Shown here piece after piece: positions 31,178 through 41,269 of a DNA stretch of 64,000 nucleotides; the first letter of the stretch is position 1, and each line of letters starts with the position of its first letter. This stretch comes from an uncultured Saprospiraceae bacterium. Its GTDB lineage: Bacteria > Bacteroidota > Bacteroidia > Chitinophagales > Saprospiraceae. The stretch is from contig CALLXF010000006.1 in the NCBI GenBank assembly GCA_938015805.1, positions 1-64,000 of the forward strand, written 5' to 3'. Below the pieces are notes generated by a model, which was not told the DNA's origin, searched no databases, and saw only the letters and a list, made by a program, of their open reading frames with translations. Both the position numbers and the translations under genes were made by a program.

Positions 31178-32014
31178 TTACTTAGAAAAATCTATAAAAT
31201 TACTAGGATCTACAGAATTACCATTATACCATAACTCAAAATGCAAGTGAGGCCCACTAGTTAGTCTTCCAGTATTTCCAATTATCGCAATAGATTCTCC
31301 TTGTTTTATTCGATCTCCAGTCTCCTTTAGCAATCGATCATTATGCTTATAAACAGAGATAATATTATCTGCATGCTGGACAGTAATAGAATGACCCGTT
31401 TCTATATTCCAGTCAGATGACACTACTATACCGTCTAATATACTGGTAATAGGAGATCCTTCTGGGGCTATGATATCTACACCTATGTGATCAGGTACGC
31501 TTAAATAACCCGAACTGATGGCCCCTTTTAAAGGTGCATTGAAATATACATGACTCAGGATATTACTCGATAAGTTAGTCATAGTGGATCCACCCGCTCC
31601 GTCTCTTCCTTCCGATATTGCAGTTTGCGTACCAGTCATATCTAAAGTATCAGGATGGATGTTTTTAGGAATCTCACCTCCACTGACCATTTCTTTTAAG
31701 CCATCGATGTATACATTTTGGGTTTCTATAATACCCTCCAGGTCTTCTACCTCATTTTTTAGATTGAGAAATTCCATACTATTATTGACATTACCGTATC
31801 CTGGCACCCACCTTTTAACTGGAGTAAAAATAATAAGAGAGGTAATAATGGCAGCAGTAAGTAAAAAAGCAGAACAAATAGTGATGTACACACTTAAGAG
31901 ACTAAGATTAAAAGAACGCACCTCACTGAGCGTTTCTTCATCTAAAACCACCATTCTGTACTGATCTTTTAGTTTATCCATAAAAGATCGGCTTTTTTTT
32001 ACCTCCTCAGACAT
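31178..32014 (-). CDS. M23 family metallopeptidase with N-terminal TM and coiled coil
   Basis: HIGVDIIAPEGSPITSILDGIVVSS...GPHLHFELW. Confidence 0.95.
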   Translation of the reverse strand: MSEEVKKSRSFMDKLKDQYRMVVLDEETLSEVRSFNLSLLSVYITICSAFLLTAAIITSLIIFTPVKRWVPGYGNVNNSMEFLNLKNEVEDLEGIIETQNVYIDGLKEMVSGGEIPKNIHPDTLDMTGTQTAISEGRDGAGGSTMTNLSSNILSHVYFNAPLKGAISSGYLSVPDHIGVDIIAPEGSPITSILDGIVVSSDWNIETGHSITVQHADNIISVYKHNDRLLKETGDRIKQGESIAIIGNTGRLTSGPHLHFELWYNGNSVDPSNFIDFSK

Positions 32015-32149
32015 TAGCTAAGTATGAAAAAATTAAAATAAATTTGCACTAAAATAGTTATATAAGTTGTTAGAAACCCCTTTTAATAACTAGATATCAG
32101 TTTTTATCCACAAAGCAGTTTCTCAATTTACTTACAGTAAAATAAATAA

Positions 32150-35100
32150 GTGAAGAACTTTAAAATATTATGCCTCTTCTTGCTATCATTTATAGTGATA
32201 ACTGGATGTGTTACTAAAAAGAAAAAAGGAGATCAAGAGGTCGGTGCCGTTAAGAAATTCTACCATAATGTAACCGCTAAATATAACGGTTACTGGAATG
32301 CTAACGAACTCATGAAAAAGAATGTCACCGTTCTTAATGAAATGCATCAGCCAGACTATTCAGAAATACTAGAAATATATCCATATACTGATGTAGAAAA
32401 TCCAGCGGCTGTTGCAGGAGATATGGAAATCGTAATGAAAAAAGTAGCTAAGGTAGCTAGGTTACATGAACCGAGTCACTGGGTAGATGACTGTTACGTA
32501 ATGCTGGGTCGAGCCCAATTTTTAAAACAAGATTTTGAAACAGCAGAAGAAACTTTTGAATACTTTAATGAAGAGTTTGATCCTAACGATCCTAAAAGTC
32601 GATTATACAATGCCAGTAAAAATCGAAAAAAATCAAGCGACGAGAAAAAAGCTGAAAGAGAAAAAGAGAAAAAGCTAAAGGCAGAAAACATAAAAAAGGC
32701 TAAAAGAGAAAGAGAAGAGACAAAAGAAGATCGAGCTGAAGCCAAAGAAGAAAAAAGAAAAAAAACGGAGAAGTACAAAAAAGAAATCAAAGATCTAAAA
32801 GAAGACCTACGTAACGCAACGAAAAAAAGAAAAGACAACGAAAAAAAGGCACGTGATAAGGCAAGAAAAAATAAAAAAAGAGTAAAAAAAGATCCTAAAG
32901 CTGATCCAAGAAGCAAAAAAGAAATCGAACTAGAAACTAAACTAGCTGCTGTAGAAGCTGAGTACACACGATTTAAAACTCCAAAAGAAGAAAAGACAGA
33001 GACTCCTAAAGAAGGAGAAGAAGACATAGCCGCTGAGGAGGAGGAGGATGTAGCGGAAGACAAACCAAAAGAAAAAAAGAAAATCAGCGATAGTGGTGGT
33101 TTATTTAAACATAAGCCCGCATTCCATGAAGGTGTATACTGGCTCGCAAGAACTTACATAGAACGAGATAATTATTTTTCTGCAAACTTTTTCTTAGACA
33201 AACTGATAAATGAATATCCGACCAGCGATGACATTAGAAAAGAAATTCCAGCAGCTAAAGCCCATTTATTCCTAAGACAAAAGGATTATAATCAAGCGAT
33301 TCCCCATCTACGTGATGCAATCGATGTCACTGGTGATAAAAAACTGAGAGCCCGATATGCTTACATTCTGGGTCAGGTTTATCAAAAACTGGGTCAGGAA
33401 GCTGAGGCAAAAGCAGCTTTTGCGGAGGTAAAAAAATATAAGCCAGATTACTCTATGGAGTTTAATTCTAGACTAAATTTGGCTAAAGCCGAATGGAAAT
33501 CAGGTCAGATAGGTAGGTCAGCAGTAATCTCTCGTTTAGAGAAAATGCTTAAAGACAAAAAGAATTTTGATTATAAAGATCAGGTGCATTACACTATAGG
33601 AGAAATTAAAGAAGCAGATAATGATATTCCTGGAGCAATAGCATCTTATCAGTCTTCTATAAGAGAAAATACTTTTAACAAAGCCCAAAAAGTAGAGTCC
33701 TATTACCGAATAGCAACTCTTTACTACGGCGATGAGAAATATCGACCTTCTAAAAATTATTATGACTCGACATTAACGGTCATGCCTAAAGAAGATTTAA
33801 GATATTTTGATGTAAAAAAATACGCCACGTCTCTTGTAGAAATTGCCTCGAACATAGAAATAATTGCTTTGCAGGACAGTCTACTCATGCTGAGCAATTT
33901 AAGTCCAGACCAACAAAGAAAAATACTAACTCCTATTGCAGAGAAACAGATCGCAGAATCTAAAGAAGAACCCGCTAAAAAAACTTCTTCTCCTAAGAGA
34001 CAATTAAACAAAGGTTTTGGATCATCCGAAAGTAACTTCTTTGCCTACAATCCTACGATCGTTCTTACAGGTAAAAAGCTATTTGAAAGAAAATGGGGAG
34101 AAAGAAATCTAACTGACCACTGGAGACGTTCTAATCGTCCTGGAGTTATAAATGATGGAGACTCGGAAGATGAAGATGAAAACGTTTCCGAAGATTTAAC
34201 AGAAGAAGCCATAAATGCTCTGCTACGTACGATCCCCATGACTCCAGATCAGAAAAGTAAAGTGCATAACAGAAGGGAAGAAGCATTATTTGCTTTAGGG
34301 AAAGCCTACCGTGATAAAATACAGAACTATCCTAAAACAGTAAGCACACTAGAAACACTATTGCAAGACTATCCAAAAACTTCCTATGAAGTGGATGCCA
34401 TGTTTTACATTTATCTAGCTTATGTCGAACTGGGAAATACCAGTTTAGCGAGTCAGTATAAAAAGAAACTTGGAATAAAATATCCAGATGCTAAATTTAC
34501 TAAGTCTATTACGGATCCTGATTATGTAGAAAACCTAAATAAAGAAGTTAATAAGAACGAAGTTTTTTACTCAGAAACGTATGATATTTTTAACCAAGGT
34601 AACCACTTGGAAGTACTTACTAGAGTCGACGAGGCATACAAAAAGTTGGAGAACACTCATCCGTTACTCCCTAAGTTTGCACTTTTACAAGCCATGTCTA
34701 TCGGAAGCGTAAATGGTAAAGACGAGTATATTAAATCACTCCAAGGAGTAATTTCTAGATATCCTAACACTAAAGAAGAGACCAGAGCTAAAGAAATACT
34801 TAGATTCTTGCGTGGCGACAGCAAAGCTTTTAATAAAAGTCTATATGATGAGGAAGATGATCTATTTACTTTAGATGATGAAAAACTACACTATGTCCTG
34901 ATCGTTTTATACGATGGCTCAGATGATGTTTTAAAAAATGCAGAAGGTAAAATCAGCCAATACAATAAAAAATATCACAAAAACGAAAAACTCCGTATTT
35001 CTGATATTCCACTAAATCAGGATATCGGAACACAGCTGATGCTAGTAAGGAAGTTTAAAAACAAATCCAAAGCCATGGCTTATTATAATGGAGTCCTCGC

Positions 35101-35257
35101 TAACAGTAAAGACTTTATCGATCCTGATGAGATAGGGTTTGATATTTTTGCAGCTACTCAGAAAAATTATAGAGAAATTGCTAAACGTAAAGAGGTACTG
35201 CAGTATCGAGCATTTTTTGAGAAGCATTATCTCATAGAAGGTAAAAAAGGGAAATAA
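32150..35257 (+). CDS. Tetratricopeptide lipoprotein, SprE/PorW-like type IX secretion component
   Basis: Lipobox VITGC; KKFYHNVTAKYNGYWNANELMKKN resembles SprE/PorW; TPR segments; GTG start. Confidence 0.8.
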   Translation: MKNFKILCLFLLSFIVITGCVTKKKKGDQEVGAVKKFYHNVTAKYNGYWNANELMKKNVTVLNEMHQPDYSEILEIYPYTDVENPAAVAGDMEIVMKKVAKVARLHEPSHWVDDCYVMLGRAQFLKQDFETAEETFEYFNEEFDPNDPKSRLYNASKNRKKSSDEKKAEREKEKKLKAENIKKAKREREETKEDRAEAKEEKRKKTEKYKKEIKDLKEDLRNATKKRKDNEKKARDKARKNKKRVKKDPKADPRSKKEIELETKLAAVEAEYTRFKTPKEEKTETPKEGEEDIAAEEEEDVAEDKPKEKKKISDSGGLFKHKPAFHEGVYWLARTYIERDNYFSANFFLDKLINEYPTSDDIRKEIPAAKAHLFLRQKDYNQAIPHLRDAIDVTGDKKLRARYAYILGQVYQKLGQEAEAKAAFAEVKKYKPDYSMEFNSRLNLAKAEWKSGQIGRSAVISRLEKMLKDKKNFDYKDQVHYTIGEIKEADNDIPGAIASYQSSIRENTFNKAQKVESYYRIATLYYGDEKYRPSKNYYDSTLTVMPKEDLRYFDVKKYATSLVEIASNIEIIALQDSLLMLSNLSPDQQRKILTPIAEKQIAESKEEPAKKTSSPKRQLNKGFGSSESNFFAYNPTIVLTGKKLFERKWGERNLTDHWRRSNRPGVINDGDSEDEDENVSEDLTEEAINALLRTIPMTPDQKSKVHNRREEALFALGKAYRDKIQNYPKTVSTLETLLQDYPKTSYEVDAMFYIYLAYVELGNTSLASQYKKKLGIKYPDAKFTKSITDPDYVENLNKEVNKNEVFYSETYDIFNQGNHLEVLTRVDEAYKKLENTHPLLPKFALLQAMSIGSVNGKDEYIKSLQGVISRYPNTKEETRAKEILRFLRGDSKAFNKSLYDEEDDLFTLDDEKLHYVLIVLYDGSDDVLKNAEGKISQYNKKYHKNEKLRISDIPLNQDIGTQLMLVRKFKNKSKAMAYYNGVLANSKDFIDPDEIGFDIFAATQKNYREIAKRKEVLQYRAFFEKHYLIEGKKGK

Positions 35258-35303
35258 TAAATTATCACGATATCCCATCAATAAAAGTGATGGAATAGAA
35301 ATA

Positions 35304-35339
35304 AAAAAAGCATCTATCCGAAAGTTGATGCTTTTTTTT
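35304..35339 (+). terminator. Rho-independent terminator downstream of the SprE/PorW-like gene
   Basis: aaaaaaagcatc-tatccgaaagtt-gatgctttttttt. Confidence 0.85.
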
Positions 35340-35379
35340 GTACCCACTATCAAAGTTGCAGAATCCTAATTCTAAAAAA

Positions 35380-35754
35380 CTACTTACTCTGTTGTACCAT
35401 AAAGTAAGTCTCAAAAATGGTATAAGCTAAGTAAGAAACAAGAAAAAGTAGAATAAAAAAATTATCAGATGGTGAAGCATAATTAAAATATAATCCTACT
35501 ACGAGGAAACTGATAAAAATCTTTAGTATCGTATTAAATATAATCAACCTGATATACTGATATTTATCCGCGGAGGCTGCTGCCCTACTACCTAAGAAAT
35601 ACATGAATACCGAAATAGCAATGAAAGTCACTATGCCTATTAGTGAGATGTTCCAGTCCGCCTTATCACCAAGTAGTAAGTTTATGAGGATAAGTAAACC
35701 CGCAGTAGCAAAAGTGGTTATAGATAGTCCAATTAAAAATTTAGCTCTGGTCAT
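35380..35754 (-). CDS. Four-TM hypothetical membrane protein (ATP synthase-locus-associated type)
   Basis: Hydrophobic ORF overlapping the AtpZ-like gene. Confidence 0.7.
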   Translation of the reverse strand: MTRAKFLIGLSITTFATAGLLILINLLLGDKADWNISLIGIVTFIAISVFMYFLGSRAAASADKYQYIRLIIFNTILKIFISFLVVGLYFNYASPSDNFFILLFLVSYLAYTIFETYFMVQQSK

Positions 35755-35971
35755 GTCGATCTTTTTCCAGCTCTAAAAATAATTTATAAAAAAAAGTGAT
35801 GAGTGCAAATAGCAGAATGCCTACCGTATAGTATTGCTGCCCATTCCCCCATTTACTATCTAGTTTCTGACCGATCCATACACTTAGGAAAAGGAGCACC
35901 ATAAGTTGCATTCCTAACCCTGAATATTTACCATACTTATTAGAGGGTTTTTGTTTTTTAGGTTTGGACAT
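35741..35971 (-). CDS. AtpZ/AtpI family protein
   Basis: KYSGLGMQLMVLLFLSVWIGQKLDSKWGNGQQYYTVGILLFALITFFYKLFLEL. Confidence 0.8.
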   Translation of the reverse strand: MSKPKKQKPSNKYGKYSGLGMQLMVLLFLSVWIGQKLDSKWGNGQQYYTVGILLFALITFFYKLFLELEKDRHDQS

Positions 35972-35985
35972 CTAAAGTGATAACC

Positions 35986-36411
35986 CTAATTGGCTAGTTT
36001 TATAGGTTCTTGCTTAGAATTAATAGACTTCACGGCTCCACCACTGCCCATTTTACAGTTTACATTAAAAACGGCTCCACCATCTACATTTAATTTATCC
36101 GTATCGACATCTCCAGTAATGCGAGCAGAGTCTTTTACAATAAGCATATCTTTAACTTTAAGTAACCCATCGAAAGTGCCTTCTATAAGTGCATTTTCAC
36201 AAATGATTTCTCCTTGTACATTACCCTCAGCACCGATAATTACTTTTCCTTTACAAACTAAATTCCCTGTTAGTTTCCCATCAATACGGATATCGTTATC
36301 AGCAGTTATGTTGCCATCTACACTCGTTCCATTTACTAAACTATTTATAGAATTAGGAGATCCAGAAGAATAAGAGTTAGAATTATCGGTGGTTTTCTTA
36401 GATCCAAACAT
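35986..36411 (-). CDS. Bactofilin (polymer-forming cytoskeletal protein)
   Basis: NSLVNGTSVDGNITADNDIRIDGKLTGNLVCKGKVIIGAEGNVQGEIICENALIEGTFDG. Confidence 0.93.
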   Translation of the reverse strand: MFGSKKTTDNSNSYSSGSPNSINSLVNGTSVDGNITADNDIRIDGKLTGNLVCKGKVIIGAEGNVQGEIICENALIEGTFDGLLKVKDMLIVKDSARITGDVDTDKLNVDGGAVFNVNCKMGSGGAVKSINSKQEPIKLAN

Positions 36412-36493
36412 GAATATTGAGTTTTAAAAGGTTCTGTATTATCTTCCTTCCAAATTACTAAAATTTCCTTTTCTCAAAGTAAATAAAAGACAT

Positions 36494-36527
36494 AAAAAAA
36501 GGGGATTAGAAAATCTAAACCCCTTTC
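36494..36527 (-). terminator. Rho-independent terminator of the PorP/SprF gene at 36545
   Basis: aaaaaaaggggattaga-aaa-tctaaacccctttc; T-tract on the minus strand. Confidence 0.8.
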
Positions 36528-36544
36528 AAATATTTTATTTTTAG

Positions 36545-37624
36545 TTAGAACCTCGGACAATAGACATTACGTCTTTCCGGACCACATATATCATAACTTA
36601 GAGAGAACTCAAAAGCACCGTTAAATGCCGCTGCTTCTCTAAATTTACTCACTGTAGAATCGTAAGAAAACCCAATTCCTAACTGTCCAGAGTTAAATCT
36701 AGTAGATAGAATAAGAGCATCAGAATGGATACCTCCAGTATCTTTTGTTCCTAATCTATACCACAACCCTACTTGCCATGATTGATTTTGTGTTCTAGAT
36801 GTACCTAATGCAAATCTTAAACTGGTACCAAGGTTAACTTGTCTTTGCTGACCCTGGAAAAAAGCTACTACTCCAGGAAGAATACTTGTTTTTCTATTAA
36901 GCTCAAACTGTCCACCCGCATGCACAGTAAGTTTAGAATATAAGGAAACCACATCATCGTAAAAAGAAATATTAGCTTGGTTAAGATGAGCCATGGCTAA
37001 TCCTACATAATAATTGTTCCTTTTATCCATTACATTAAAAAACAATATACCTGCTCCTAAATCTGCAAATAGGAAATCTAAGTTATTATTATCTAAAAAA
37101 GGTTCATTTGGATCTGCATTTGCATTAAACCCTCCGTTTCCATCATGCTGAGTCGGCCATCTTAGATCACCGTCACGAACTCTTCTCTGAGTTACACCGG
37201 CATCCATACCGACAACTAGATATTTTGCACTTTGACGATATCCACCCATCCGTTTAGAATAAGAGAGTGATAACCTTCCCTGTGTCGTACCAAAATTAGA
37301 ATCACCTGCATTATCTCCCCATAGAGATCCACCGATTCCAAAATAATCAGTACGTCCCACAGCTACTTTCTGATCATAAGATGCAGAATAAGTATTATAT
37401 GCCGCTCCACCTAAAGCTGGAGACCACTGGTTACGGTAGTTAACTACCATCCTAGTCTTACAATTTAAAACACCCGTCAGGGCAGGATTTAAATTTAAAG
37501 GGGACATATAAAATTGAGAAAAATGTATATCCTGTGCGTTAGCATTACCGCCTAAGGCCAGTAAAACAACAAAAAACAACAAACGAAATCCTTTCTTCAT
37601 ATCTTTTCTTTTTCTAGAATACAA
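36545..37624 (-). CDS. PorP/SprF family type IX secretion system membrane protein
   Basis: DIHFSQFYMSPLNLNPALTGVLNCKTRMVVNYRNQWSPALG. Confidence 0.95.
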   Translation of the reverse strand: MYSRKRKDMKKGFRLLFFVVLLALGGNANAQDIHFSQFYMSPLNLNPALTGVLNCKTRMVVNYRNQWSPALGGAAYNTYSASYDQKVAVGRTDYFGIGGSLWGDNAGDSNFGTTQGRLSLSYSKRMGGYRQSAKYLVVGMDAGVTQRRVRDGDLRWPTQHDGNGGFNANADPNEPFLDNNNLDFLFADLGAGILFFNVMDKRNNYYVGLAMAHLNQANISFYDDVVSLYSKLTVHAGGQFELNRKTSILPGVVAFFQGQQRQVNLGTSLRFALGTSRTQNQSWQVGLWYRLGTKDTGGIHSDALILSTRFNSGQLGIGFSYDSTVSKFREAAAFNGAFEFSLSYDICGPERRNVYCPRF

Positions 37625-37760
37625 CAGTTAATAAATAGAAATTTATAAACGTATTTTATTCGATAGAATATTACCTGTCTAAAAATAGCAATATTCGGTT
37701 AAATCTAAACAAATGATAAGCCAAAAGCAATTAATTAACGTAAGTATGTTAGTAATTACA

Positions 37761-38858
37761 TTATGACTTTTTATTATTTGATTTCCATTCTGCCCCAAAT
37801 TCTTCCACTAACAATACATCATACTTATCAGCAGTTTCAAAGAGCTGTTTAAACAACTCTTTTGCTGTATTAATTTTAAAATATTGGTCGTAAATAAGTA
37901 GCGATAAAATAATAGCTTGGTCCTTTACACTAAAGGTAAGACCCTCTAAGTTAAAATTTTGTTGCAATAAAAATGTATAAATAGGTTTAATATCTTTTTT
38001 TGGTAATTTACAAAGGAATGCATCTCCTACGATCAGACCTGTTTTCTCATAGTACGATACCTGTATATCTGCACTTCCGTGAATGATCTGCCAGTTACTA
38101 GGTCCTTTACGGCTTAGGTTAATATCATAGCCTAGATCCACTAGTAAACTTTCTATACTCTTATTAATACCTACAGGCTCGTAAGTTTCTAAGTCAGCGA
38201 TCATAGTTATCTCTGAACCACAGATGTTACAGTAACCAGAATCTACAGTATTTTCAAAAACAACATTAGAACAAGAGTTACATCTTACCCCTGCTACTCC
38301 TTTACCTTCCTTAAAATCTAAAATTGCCTCGTGCAATGTTTTTACGGGTAAAGAAAACCCAATATTATTTCCGTTGCGGATGATAAACGTATTTACTCCT
38401 ATAATATCTCCATGGAAATCGATCAGCGGTCCACCACTATTCCCAGGATTTAAAGCAGCGTCATGCTGTAAATACGTTATGTTTTTTTGGACATGTTCTA
38501 AACTGGATAGTATTCCCTGAGTAGCCGTAAATTTTAACCCAAATGGGTGACCTACTGCCACCACAGTATCCCCTTCTTGAAAGATCTTTTTTGAACTTAA
38601 TTTTAGATCACTCATTTTATGAGTAGAGGGTGAAGACAGAAAAGCTAAATCATATTTAGGATCTACGTATAATACAGATACCATCTGCTTTTCCATCGAT
38701 TTTCCATTAATGACTACATTTTTATTATCACGGACTACATGTTCGTTAGTAATAATTATATCATACTCATATAGATAAAAACCCGTACCCGTGCTATATG
38801 GCGTGGCTATCTGGATAACTGCATTTCTATACTGGTCTATAATTTTCTGAATATCCAT
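37761..38858 (-). CDS. Trypsin-like serine protease - zinc ribbon - YbjN-like C-terminal domain
   Basis: Triad ITNEHVV / YDLAFLS / NPGNSGGPL; VRCNSCSN...YCNICGS zinc ribbon; C-terminal chaperone-like domain (inferred). Confidence 0.85.
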   Translation of the reverse strand: MDIQKIIDQYRNAVIQIATPYSTGTGFYLYEYDIIITNEHVVRDNKNVVINGKSMEKQMVSVLYVDPKYDLAFLSSPSTHKMSDLKLSSKKIFQEGDTVVAVGHPFGLKFTATQGILSSLEHVQKNITYLQHDAALNPGNSGGPLIDFHGDIIGVNTFIIRNGNNIGFSLPVKTLHEAILDFKEGKGVAGVRCNSCSNVVFENTVDSGYCNICGSEITMIADLETYEPVGINKSIESLLVDLGYDINLSRKGPSNWQIIHGSADIQVSYYEKTGLIVGDAFLCKLPKKDIKPIYTFLLQQNFNLEGLTFSVKDQAIILSLLIYDQYFKINTAKELFKQLFETADKYDVLLVEEFGAEWKSNNKKS

Positions 38859-40198
38859 TAATCTTTGATCTTATTACTTTTTACGGACGGAATATTCTGA
38901 ATCATTAATAGGTAAGACAAAGAAAAATCTAAAACTGTACTAAATTCTAGTAAGCCAGTATTTAATTGGAGTTTACCATATTCGCTTTTAAACGAATTTA
39001 CAATAGTATTTATCTCAGAAACTATTTTTGATTTACTAGGCTTATCATTTTTCACAAAAATCTTAGTGTATCCTAACTCTTGAAAAAAGTCTTGTTCCAC
39101 TACTCTATAATACAGATGCAATAGTGTTTTTATAGGAACCGGAAGAGAATAATTAAACAGGCTATACCCTACTATATAACCCGGAATAGCCTGAGCAATT
39201 TTTAAATGCTCATTATTTATGTACCAGTTTATATTAGATATCTCATTTTTACAGAATTCTACAAATTGTTCGTGTCCTGATGGCATCGTAATCCCAAAAG
39301 TAGAAACCACCTCATATAGTTCTTCATAAAATAATTCTGACGATCGTGCTTTTACTTTTTTTAGTTTTTTACGTAGTCGATTATTCTTTTTAGCTGGAAC
39401 TTCGCCATTATTCTGAAAATATTTTCTGTGCATTTTTTCAAAAGCCTCCATCGTAAACCCCTCCGGTTTTAATAGATAATCCATTTTATAAACCGCATCT
39501 AATAAGATGTACGATTCCGCTCCAGGATATCTGATCAGATCTAGATGTGATGAATCTATCTGATTAAAAACATCATTTATGGTCGTCTGTAGATAATTAT
39601 ATTTTACCTCTTTTTCTGATAGTTCGATGGTCCGAACGTGACTTTTATTTACAGCAATCAGATTTTCAAATTCTCCTTCTAGAATATCATCTTGTTTATC
39701 CGCATTAATAGCTAATTCTTTAAGAGCATAATATAATTTGTATGGGGATGCGTCCAGTGTTTTAGAGTGGAACAACATCGTAATACTATTTTCCTTATCT
39801 AAAGCATATCTGCAGTACTTAAGGGTATAATTTAGCTCAAGTAATCGACGCAGTACTCCTATATTTAATGTCTGTGTTCTAGCTATTTTAGCCTCGGCTC
39901 TTATAGATTTTAAATCTGCACGACCTTGGATTAATTTTGATCCTTGGTATATGCTAAATCGGATATGGTCAGATGATCTTGTATAATCTAGGTTCTTTAG
40001 ATCATCGTCCTTTAAATAAAAGAAAAACTGCTCATAGCAATCTAGAAAATTTTCTTTCTCAAAAGATTGCATTGCATCATCCCATGAAGTATATTTTTCT
40101 TTTTCCTTGTATGCATCAGTATATCTTCCGAATATTACATTCGGCTCGACCGCATTTTTATCCTTGGAAAAATTAAATATCTTGTTTAGAATATCCAT
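38858..40198 (-). CDS. Uncharacterised protein, translationally coupled partner of the protease
   Basis: 446-aa ORF, TAATG overlap with the protease start. Confidence 0.85.
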   Translation of the reverse strand: MDILNKIFNFSKDKNAVEPNVIFGRYTDAYKEKEKYTSWDDAMQSFEKENFLDCYEQFFFYLKDDDLKNLDYTRSSDHIRFSIYQGSKLIQGRADLKSIRAEAKIARTQTLNIGVLRRLLELNYTLKYCRYALDKENSITMLFHSKTLDASPYKLYYALKELAINADKQDDILEGEFENLIAVNKSHVRTIELSEKEVKYNYLQTTINDVFNQIDSSHLDLIRYPGAESYILLDAVYKMDYLLKPEGFTMEAFEKMHRKYFQNNGEVPAKKNNRLRKKLKKVKARSSELFYEELYEVVSTFGITMPSGHEQFVEFCKNEISNINWYINNEHLKIAQAIPGYIVGYSLFNYSLPVPIKTLLHLYYRVVEQDFFQELGYTKIFVKNDKPSKSKIVSEINTIVNSFKSEYGKLQLNTGLLEFSTVLDFSLSYLLMIQNIPSVKSNKIKD

Positions 40199-40268
40199 CG
40201 AGGTTCCTATGAGGGGTGAAAAATACTATAAAAAAGAATAATCAGCTTTTATAAGCATAAATTATATT

Positions 40269-41219
40269 ATGAAATTCCGAACCATCCTAAAACAAGCATC
40301 CTCTCCGATAGATATTAACTATCAGTCTAAAGTCTTATTTATGGGTAGTTGCTTTGCCCAGAATATCGGTAAAGCAATGGGCGATCGTAAATTTATGACC
40401 TCCATAAATCCACTCGGGATCAGTTATAACCCTATATCACTGGCAAAAAATATTGCGACCATAACAGAATGTAAATCCCCAGATCCAGAAGAGGTCTATT
40501 CTAATGAGAGCATCCATTTCCATTATGATTTCCATGGAATTAATAACGCTTTATCTCGTACATCTTTTGTAGAAAAAATCGATGATAAAATAAAAGCTGG
40601 TTATGAATTTGTAAAAACAACAGACATCTTATTTATTAGTCTCGGAACAGCACATGTTTTTAGTCATAAGGATCATGGTGTGGTGAATAACTGCCATAAA
40701 ATGCCTAATGACTTATTTACTAGAAGGCTTTTAAAAGTAGAAGAAATAGTTTCCGCTTTACAGCGAATAATAACCCAGCTAACTACTGTAAATTATGGCG
40801 TAAAAATAGTGTTTACGGTAAGTCCTATACGACATATACGAGATGGTTTAGTAGCAGATCGTAGAAGTAAGTCTATGCTCATAGCTGCATTGACGCAAGT
40901 CATAAATGACCAAGACGTTTTTTACTTCCCTTCTTACGAATTGCTTATAGATGATCTAAGGGATTATCGTTTTTACAAAGCTGATATGATCCATCCTAAT
41001 GATCAAGCAATAGGCTACATCTGGGAATATTTTTCTGAGAGTTATTTTTCTACTGATACCATAGAACTCATCCGCAAAGTGGACAAAATAAATAGCATGC
41101 TATCTCATAGGCAGATATCTCATTCTACTGATCAGGCGAGAATATTAAAAGAAAAAATTAAAACAGCTGTTTCACAACTGACTAACCATATCCCAGAGGA
41201 AAAATGGCAATTGGAATAA
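40269..41219 (+). CDS. GSCFA domain-containing protein
   Basis: VLFMGSCFAQNIGKAMGDRKF; TVSPIRHIRDG. Confidence 0.95.
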   Translation: MKFRTILKQASSPIDINYQSKVLFMGSCFAQNIGKAMGDRKFMTSINPLGISYNPISLAKNIATITECKSPDPEEVYSNESIHFHYDFHGINNALSRTSFVEKIDDKIKAGYEFVKTTDILFISLGTAHVFSHKDHGVVNNCHKMPNDLFTRRLLKVEEIVSALQRIITQLTTVNYGVKIVFTVSPIRHIRDGLVADRRSKSMLIAALTQVINDQDVFYFPSYELLIDDLRDYRFYKADMIHPNDQAIGYIWEYFSESYFSTDTIELIRKVDKINSMLSHRQISHSTDQARILKEKIKTAVSQLTNHIPEEKWQLE

Positions 41220-41250
41220 AAAAAGCCTCGGATAATTCCAAGGCTTTTAA
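41219..41250. terminator. Bidirectional terminator-like hairpin
   Basis: aaaaaaagcctcgg-ataatt-ccaaggctttt between convergent genes. Confidence 0.7.
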
Positions 41251-41269
41251 ATAATAGAGATCACTATAA

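Noticed and set aside
32494-33063. 189-aa minus-strand ORF
   Set aside because: Ser/Phe/Leu-rich antisense of the Lys/Glu-rich region of the SprE-like gene; compositional artefact.
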